A DNA stretch of 10,915 nt, from positions 1-10,915 of the forward strand of contig WRMX01000020.1 in NCBI GenBank assembly GCA_009776905.1. The letters are read 5' to 3'. The notes under the pieces were generated by a model. The model worked only from the letters and a program-made list of their open reading frames with translations. It did no database searches and was not told the origin of the DNA. How positions within the stretch are numbered: the first letter of the stretch is position 1; the number at the start of each line of letters is the position of its first letter. Made by a program: the position numbers and the translations under genes. This document shows, one piece after another, positions 6,192-10,915 of the stretch. This DNA is from Oscillospiraceae bacterium (GTDB lineage: Bacteria; Bacillota; Clostridia; Oscillospirales; Oscillospiraceae).

Positions 6192-7177
6192 TATTCCATC
6201 ACCTCCGCAAGAAAGCATTTAACCAAATGTCCTTCGCTGACCTCTACGACGCTAGGCGGTTGCGCGGAGCACTTGTCAGTAGCGACCGGGCAGCGTTCAT
6301 GGAATCTGCACCCTTCAGGCAAGTTAGTGGGATCCGGCATCAGACCTTTTATGGGGCTCAGCCGCCTATCGGTCGAATCAAGTTTCGGCAACGATCCGAA
6401 AAGGCCGATCGTATATGGATGCTTGGCATAATCGAATATATGCTCCGCAGTCCCATATTCAACTATTTCGCCCGCATAAATTACCGCAACTGAATTGCAG
6501 CAATTAGCTACAACACCCAAATCATGCGTGATCATCACCATCGACGTGCCCAGAGTATCTTTCAAAGCGCGCATCATTTCCAGAACCTGCGCCTGAATCG
6601 TGACATCAAGAGCCGTGGTCGGCTCATCTGCGAGCAAAAGGTCGGGGTTGCACGCCAGCGCCATCGCTATGACGACCCGCTGCTTCATGCCTCCAGAGAA
6701 CTGGTTTGGATATTCGTTATACCGCTCCATCGGGATGCCGACCATCTCCAGCATCTCGCAGGCGCGCCTCTCCGCTTCCGTTTTTTTGATATTATTGTGG
6801 AGCCCTATTGCTTCGGCGATTTGAAAACCGACCTTTTCAATCGGGTTTAAGGCGGTCATGGGATCCTGGAAGATCATCGCAATCTGGTCCCCGCGGATCT
6901 TTCGCATTTCCGGCTCGGTTTTTTTCATTATGTCTTCGCCTTTGAAGACTATCTCGCCTCCGCAGAACTTTGCGGGAGGCGTTTGCAATATGCGCAATAT
7001 GGCACGGGCAATTGTTGTTTTCCCGGCACCCGTCTCCCCGACGAGCCCGATCGTCTCTCCTTTTTTAACGGTCAAATTGACGCCGTTGACAGCATGTATC
7101 ACGGCCTCGTCAGTGTGGTATTGCACGACCAGGTCTCTGATTTCCAGGATGTTATCATTATCTTCCAATTCAAACAC
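6191..7177 (-). CDS. oppD: OppD-like ATPase of oligopeptide/dipeptide ABC importer
   Basis: This is the first ATP-binding subunit of the importer, expected to form a cytoplasmic heterodimer with the OppF-like protein. The 328 residues contain Walker A GETGAGKT (47-54), the Q-loop IFQDPMT (from 102), a normal signature FSGGMKQ (160-166), Walker B LLLADEP (180-186) and the switch histidine H218. The C-terminal oligopeptide-transporter domain carries GCRFHERC and DKC (289-303), cysteines that in some relatives bind an iron-sulfur cluster; whether this one does is unknown. The start is a GTG at 7177 with AGGA six bases upstream; no ATG is nearby, so GTG is preferred. It begins 8 bases after the OppC-like stop. 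An active ATPase site in the dimer is likely because its catalytic motifs are intact. Confidence 0.94.
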   Translation of the reverse strand: MFELEDNDNILEIRDLVVQYHTDEAVIHAVNGVNLTVKKGETIGLVGETGAGKTTIARAILRILQTPPAKFCGGEIVFKGEDIMKKTEPEMRKIRGDQIAMIFQDPMTALNPIEKVGFQIAEAIGLHNNIKKTEAERRACEMLEMVGIPMERYNEYPNQFSGGMKQRVVIAMALACNPDLLLADEPTTALDVTIQAQVLEMMRALKDTLGTSMVMITHDLGVVANCCNSVAVIYAGEIVEYGTAEHIFDYAKHPYTIGLFGSLPKLDSTDRRLSPIKGLMPDPTNLPEGCRFHERCPVATDKCSAQPPSVVEVSEGHLVKCFLAEVME

Positions 7178-7185
7178 CTCGCTTC

Positions 7186-8049
7186 CTAAGTCTTAAGACG
7201 CGGATCGAGAGCGTCCCTGAGTCCGTCGCCGAATAGGTTGAAAGCGAGAACCGTTATCATTATGCACATGCCGGGGTAGATAGACAATTGCGGGTTTGCC
7301 CTCATGTAGCTTCTCCCATCAGACACCATCGCGCCCCATTCAGCGATGGGAGGTTGCGCGCCCAGCCCGATGAAGCTAAGCCCGGCACCGGCAAGAACCG
7401 CCATCCCGAGCCCCATAGTGATCGAAACGATCATCGGCGCTATCGAATTGGGAATGATGTGCCTGATAATGACCCTTGTGCTGCTCGCGTTGACAGCTTG
7501 CGCAGCTTCAATATACTCCATGTCGCGCACGGGAAGAATGCATGCCCTCATAAACCGGGCGTTGCCGGGCACCATGCTGACGCCTATCGCAATGATGGCG
7601 TTTCTTAAACTCGGCCCGAGAACGGCGGCGAGGGTGACGGTGAGCAGAAACATCGGAATGCCTTGGTATATATCAAGCAACCGCATGAGCAGGTTGTCCA
7701 CCCAGCCGCCAAAGTACCCTGCAATGGCACCGATGAATATACCCACGGCCGCAGCAACGATAACAGCGGTGAAACCCATCTGAAGCGATTGCCGCGATCC
7801 ATAGATCAACCTGCTGAGGATATCGCGCCCGAGCCTGTCGGTGCCGAGAAGGAAATCCGAGGACGGGCCTTCCAAAGACCTGCTGGGATTATTCTGGTCA
7901 TATGGGTGCGGTGCCAAGACCGGAGCCAGCAACGCGATAATAATGATTAGGACGATAACGAACAACGACACGACTGCAACTTTATTCTTTTTCAGCCTGC
8001 GCCATACTTCGCCGAAATACGAGTATTTTTTGACTTTTGATTCTTTCAT
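7186..8049 (-). CDS. oppC: OppC-like permease of oligopeptide/dipeptide ABC importer
   Basis: This is one of the two membrane-spanning channel subunits. The 287-residue protein has a basic cytoplasmic N-terminus followed by a first membrane helix (about 24-46), the OppC-type motif LGTDRLGRDILSR (68-80) after the extracytoplasmic segment, and further helices near 90-113, 131-165, 202-222 and 256-275. The EAA-type loop EAAQAVNASS...RHIIPNS (about 181-202) is the contact that couples the permease to an ATPase. It starts with ATG at 8049, two bases after the OppB-like stop, with a GGGGG-type SD lying inside that gene's end, so translation is probably coupled. Its partner is the OppB-like permease, and its length is typical for the family. 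Confidence 0.94.
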   Translation of the reverse strand: MKESKVKKYSYFGEVWRRLKKNKVAVVSLFVIVLIIIIALLAPVLAPHPYDQNNPSRSLEGPSSDFLLGTDRLGRDILSRLIYGSRQSLQMGFTAVIVAAAVGIFIGAIAGYFGGWVDNLLMRLLDIYQGIPMFLLTVTLAAVLGPSLRNAIIAIGVSMVPGNARFMRACILPVRDMEYIEAAQAVNASSTRVIIRHIIPNSIAPMIVSITMGLGMAVLAGAGLSFIGLGAQPPIAEWGAMVSDGRSYMRANPQLSIYPGMCIMITVLAFNLFGDGLRDALDPRLKT

Positions 8050-8051
8050 CG

Positions 8052-9008
8052 CTATGCATCCCCCTTCAACCGTTTACGGCCTCGGACATACTGTGAGCGT
8101 ATTCTGGGGTCGATAAACGCGAACGCGATGTCAATGAGCAATATAACGAGGCAGAAGATAACAGACATGAACAGGACGCTTGCTTGAATGACAGGGTAGT
8201 CTCTGCCCGTCAGCCCCGCAAGCATATATTGCCCCAAGCCCGGCACCGAGAATATTACCTCAGCGATAAGCGCTCCGCCAAGCGCGCTCCCATACATCCC
8301 GCCAACGACCAAGATCAGCGGTATGCACGCATTTTTGAGCGCATGCCTGTATTTGATAACGACCTCAGACTGGCCTTTTGCACGGGCAGTCGTGATGAAG
8401 TCCTGCCTGATGACTTCCAGCATATTTGATCTTGCTTGCCTTGCAAGCCCGGCGGCATATCCCAGCGCGAGGGAAAGCGTGGGCAAGACCCATCCGGTCC
8501 AGGATTGAATGCCTGAAACCGGCAGCCACCCGAGTTTGACAGAGAAAACCTGCACCAGGAGCAATGCAAACCAGAAAGCCGGCACCGATACAAAAATCAG
8601 CGAAAGCAAAATCGCTGTATTATCTTTCCATGTATATTGGTGGGTGGCGGCGTAGATCCCCAAAGGGATTCCGATCAAGACCGCAAGCAAGATGCTCGCC
8701 GTGGCAATCAAGAGGGTATATGGGAACCGCTGCATCATGTCAGGCCCGACAGGCCTTTTTGTGTAGTATGTGGTGCCAAAATCTCCGCGTACGGCTCCGT
8801 AGATGAACTTTACATACCGTATCAGAAGCGGGTCGTTGAGGCCAAGGTCTTCCCGGATCTTTTCAACCTCCCACTCCTGCTTTTCTATGCCCGCGATTAT
8901 TCGTGCAGGATCCCCCGGAGACATGTCGATGAAAATGAGCGCAACAAATGAAATTCCCAATAATATGGGGATGAATAACAGCAAGCGTTTGATGACATAC
9001 TTTATCAT
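8052..9008 (-). CDS. oppB: OppB-like permease of oligopeptide/dipeptide ABC importer
   Basis: This is the first channel subunit. The 318 residues show the DppB/OppB layout: a first helix at about 9-29, the motif SPGDPARIIAG (30-40), the family segment LGLNDPLLIRYVKFI (55-69) and GDFGTTY (75-81) in the extracytoplasmic part, then helices near 99-120, 132-155, 172-188, 229-250 and 273-298. The EAA-type loop DFITTARAKGQSEVVIKYRH (203-222) contacts the ATPases. The tail is basic. The ATG at 9008 has a TAGGTG SD about 10 bases upstream. A 134-base gap with a strong stem-loop separates it from the binding-protein gene, while the following permease begins only two bases after its stop. Confidence 0.94.
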   Translation of the reverse strand: MIKYVIKRLLLFIPILLGISFVALIFIDMSPGDPARIIAGIEKQEWEVEKIREDLGLNDPLLIRYVKFIYGAVRGDFGTTYYTKRPVGPDMMQRFPYTLLIATASILLAVLIGIPLGIYAATHQYTWKDNTAILLSLIFVSVPAFWFALLLVQVFSVKLGWLPVSGIQSWTGWVLPTLSLALGYAAGLARQARSNMLEVIRQDFITTARAKGQSEVVIKYRHALKNACIPLILVVGGMYGSALGGALIAEVIFSVPGLGQYMLAGLTGRDYPVIQASVLFMSVIFCLVILLIDIAFAFIDPRIRSQYVRGRKRLKGDA

Positions 9009-9093
9009 TGTAACTATACACCTACTTTTTATGTGCTATCAGCAACGTTATGGCCCCGCCCCGCAGCCAAACTTCGTTGCGACAGATATCGGA

Positions 9094-9119
9094 GAGACCC
9101 GGCTGTTGTGCCGGGCCTC
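9094..9119 (-). terminator. Strong stem-loop between binding-protein and permease genes
   Basis: On the minus-strand RNA, GAGGCCCGGC and GCCGGGUCUC pair over 10 bases (one G-U pair) around the loop ACAACA. It lies just past the stop of the binding-protein gene and is not followed by a T run. By analogy with other importer operons it more likely acts as a partial terminator or as a block to 3' decay, giving more binding protein than permease; that is inference. Confidence 0.6.
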
Positions 9120-9142
9120 ATCCGCCCGCGGCTAGTATTCGG

Positions 9143-10843
9143 CTATGAAGCCCAATATGCCGCCTTGTAATCGATTGCTCCGTACATCAGCCTCGGCAGC
9201 ACAAGGTTTGGATTATATGCCTGCGCGCCCACGCTTTCAACGAGCGTCATATATATGACGGACTCGATGAGTATGTCGGTCATTTCCTGATAACGGCTGT
9301 CGAGCTCTGCCCTGTCCGTGACGGACATGATGTCGCTCGCCAACTCGATATACCTATCTTTGCCGGGATATGTGGAAATGCTGTCGGGATTTGCATAATC
9401 TCCGCCGGCTTGCATCGCCCACCAGAACTGGAGAGCCTGCGCAACAGTGTTGCCTGCTGTGAAGTCGATGGACATATCCCATGCGCTTCCATCGAACACA
9501 ACAGCCAGCCAAGAACCCATGTCATAGCTCCTGATCTCAACCGTGACTCCGATGTCCTTCATAAACCCATGGATCAGCTCGCATGTCGTCACATTGCTGG
9601 GAGAGCCATTGTTGATGAGCACGAGCGTTTTGTCCATAAGGCCGGCTTTCTCGGCGTATGACCTGGCGAGTTCGGGGTCATATCCATGGTCATATATTCC
9701 CAAATCGAGGAGCGCCGGGAAGACATCCGTAATAGCCGAGGAATATGGCGCCCTCCCGAGATTTCCGTAGCCGCTGAAAGCAACATTGAGAACCGCTTGC
9801 GGGTCGATGGCGTGCGCGACCGCGAGCCTGGCATCGAGATTGTTCGTAAACAAACCTCTGTCGGGGTGCGTGTTGAACCAGAGAGATGTAGTCATTGTCG
9901 TCGAGGTCATCAAGACCTCGCAATTAGGCAAAGTCTTGACAAACTCGATGTCCTGGAACGGAACGCTTGAGATATCGACTTCGCCGGTCTGCAGGGCGTT
10001 GACTCTTTGCGCTTCCTCGACCATGACGCGGAACGTGATTGTGTCTATCAATGCAGGTGTACCCCAATATCCGTCGCGCTTCTTCAAGATCATGTGGCTG
10101 TTCACGACGTAATCTTGCAAGGTGTATGGCCCGGAGCCCATTGTCTCGTATGCAACTTTCTCATAATCGAACGATTCTTCGTCGAATAAGAATGTCGTCG
10201 CAAAATAATACACAATGTTGATGTTGTAAATTGAGAAACACACCTCGATTGTTGTATCGTCGATGACCCTGCTGTTGTCGAAATCAACATTGCCGAACAG
10301 GGCGGGCTCGCCGCGCCTATTCTCGACCAAAGTCAGGGAAAACAACACGTCGGAAGCAGTGAGCTTGTTGCCGTTCTCAAAATAGACATCGTCCCTGATT
10401 GTGATGATCCACTTCAAAGGATCGGACCGGTCGAGAGCGGTCGCGACTCTCCAGTCAATGTTGTCGTTTTCGTCGATGACCCAAAGGGTGTCATAAATCA
10501 ACCCAAGGGCGTTTTGAATGTCGTTCGTATAAAGATACACGGGGTCTAATGTACCTCCGTCCATGGTTACGACCACTGTCAAGTTGTCTCTCGCCGAGAC
10601 GATGCCGGATGCCTGACCGCCATCGGTCGATGTCTGGTTGTTTGCGTTGCTGTTGGAGTTGCTATCGGTGTTGGAATTGCTGTTGGAATTGCTGTCGGTG
10701 TTAGAATTGCTGTTGGTGTTGCTGTCGGTGTTGGTGTTGGTGTTGTTATTGTTGTTGTCGTTCCCGCCTTTGCACGATGCGAACAGCGCAACGCACATCA
10801 ACATAACTACCAGCAGGGCTATGAGTTTTTTGCCTTTCTTCAT
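9143..10843 (-). CDS. oppA: Solute-binding lipoprotein of the importer (SBP family 5, OppA-like)
   Basis: This extracytoplasmic receptor captures the substrate, probably a peptide, and delivers it to the permease pair. The 566-residue protein begins MKKGKKLIALLVVMLM and has a lipoprotein signal ending LFASC, with the lipidated cysteine at residue 24. Residues 25-80 are an Asn/Ser/Thr/Asp linker including three 10-residue repeats, followed by the family-5 binding fold: early strand LTVVVTMDGGTLDP, the region ending IRDDVYFENGNKLTASDVLF, and the GSGPYTL and KKRDGYWG motifs. Length is normal for the family once the linker is allowed for. The ATG at 10843 has AAAGGA nine bases upstream; an in-frame TTG at 10852 was rejected because the SD would touch it. 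It is first in the operon. The ligand cannot be read from sequence; dipeptide, oligopeptide or another family-5 ligand are all possible. Confidence 0.93.
   Translation of the reverse strand: MKKGKKLIALLVVMLMCVALFASCKGGNDNNNNNTNTNTDSNTNSNSNTDSNSNSNSNTDSNSNSNANNQTSTDGGQASGIVSARDNLTVVVTMDGGTLDPVYLYTNDIQNALGLIYDTLWVIDENDNIDWRVATALDRSDPLKWIITIRDDVYFENGNKLTASDVLFSLTLVENRRGEPALFGNVDFDNSRVIDDTTIEVCFSIYNINIVYYFATTFLFDEESFDYEKVAYETMGSGPYTLQDYVVNSHMILKKRDGYWGTPALIDTITFRVMVEEAQRVNALQTGEVDISSVPFQDIEFVKTLPNCEVLMTSTTMTTSLWFNTHPDRGLFTNNLDARLAVAHAIDPQAVLNVAFSGYGNLGRAPYSSAITDVFPALLDLGIYDHGYDPELARSYAEKAGLMDKTLVLINNGSPSNVTTCELIHGFMKDIGVTVEIRSYDMGSWLAVVFDGSAWDMSIDFTAGNTVAQALQFWWAMQAGGDYANPDSISTYPGKDRYIELASDIMSVTDRAELDSRYQEMTDILIESVIYMTLVESVGAQAYNPNLVLPRLMYGAIDYKAAYWAS
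10640..10729. repeat. Three 30-base tandem repeats in the lipoprotein linker
   Basis: Units at 10640-10669, 10670-10699 and 10700-10729 encode, on the minus strand, TDSNSNSNAN, TDSNSNSNSN and TDSNTNSNSN. The DNA units differ at only a few bases. More irregular Asn/Thr codons flank them. Slippage here would change the length of the tether between the lipid anchor and the binding domain without breaking the frame. Confidence 0.9.
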
Positions 10844-10915
10844 TTTATCCAATCCTTTCTTTTGTATATGCGAGTCTGTGGGGGCCTCGGCCCAACCATA
10901 TAATATTTACTCCAT
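10844..10915 (-). promoter_or_regulatory. 5' leader of the importer operon; promoter only partly visible
   Basis: On the minus strand this stretch holds the AAAGGA SD of the first importer gene and a short palindrome, GGGCCGAGGCCC (10882-10893), that could form a small hairpin. Farther up is TATTAT (10900-10905), matching the -10 consensus at 5 of 6 positions; its -35 would lie outside the window, so the promoter is unconfirmed. Confidence 0.3.

Noticed and set aside
10899..10904. Perfect TATAAT on the plus strand near the right edge
   Set aside because: No -35 element lies 16-18 bases upstream on that strand, and no plus-strand gene begins here in the window.

Overview
This 10.9-kb window looks like chromosomal DNA of a Gram-positive bacterium, most likely an uncultured Clostridia-type Bacillota. 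The evidence is clear Shine-Dalgarno (SD) sites before most genes, a lipoprotein solute-binding protein with a long Asn/Ser-rich linker, TTG and GTG starts, a free-standing murC, and base composition near half G+C by eye. The lineage is inferred from protein style only; there is no rRNA or other marker.

Layout. (1) Bases 1-496, plus strand: the 3' end of a probable antitoxin gene overlapping by 17 bases a RelE/ParE-type toxin gene. (2) Bases 517-3493, minus strand, read right to left: murC (peptidoglycan precursor synthesis), an unrecognised four-helix membrane protein with a very acidic head, a DEDDh 3'-5' exonuclease, and a possible 35-residue acidic ORF with a TTG start and a perfect SD. 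(3) Bases 3494-3598: a short divergent promoter region between murC and cca whose opposing -10 boxes overlap. (4) Bases 3599-5089, plus strand: cca, the tRNA CCA-adding enzyme, with a tandem-repeat linker inserted before its C-terminal segment. (5) Bases 5090-5243: a convergent intergenic region packed with four stem-loops. (6) Bases 5244-10843, minus strand: a complete five-gene oligopeptide/dipeptide-type ABC importer, transcribed as binding protein, two permeases, two ATPases, with a strong stem-loop after the binding-protein gene.

How the genes work together. The importer genes are closely spaced (gaps of 2 and 8 bases, and one TAATG overlap) and should form one complex: a lipid-anchored receptor outside, a permease heterodimer in the membrane and an ATPase heterodimer inside. 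murC and cca are housekeeping genes. The toxin-antitoxin pair is the only clearly accessory module. No tRNA, rRNA, insertion sequence or CRISPR array was seen, and no gene-free stretch exceeds 300 bases.

A cross-cutting oddity is that three unrelated proteins (the acidic membrane protein, Cca and the binding protein) carry low-complexity segments encoded by in-frame tandem DNA repeats. I do not see a convincing new multi-gene system. The best leads are the small TTG ORF, the acidic membrane protein beside murC, the repeat-bearing Cca linker, the changed signature motif of the OppF-like ATPase and the stem-loop cluster.
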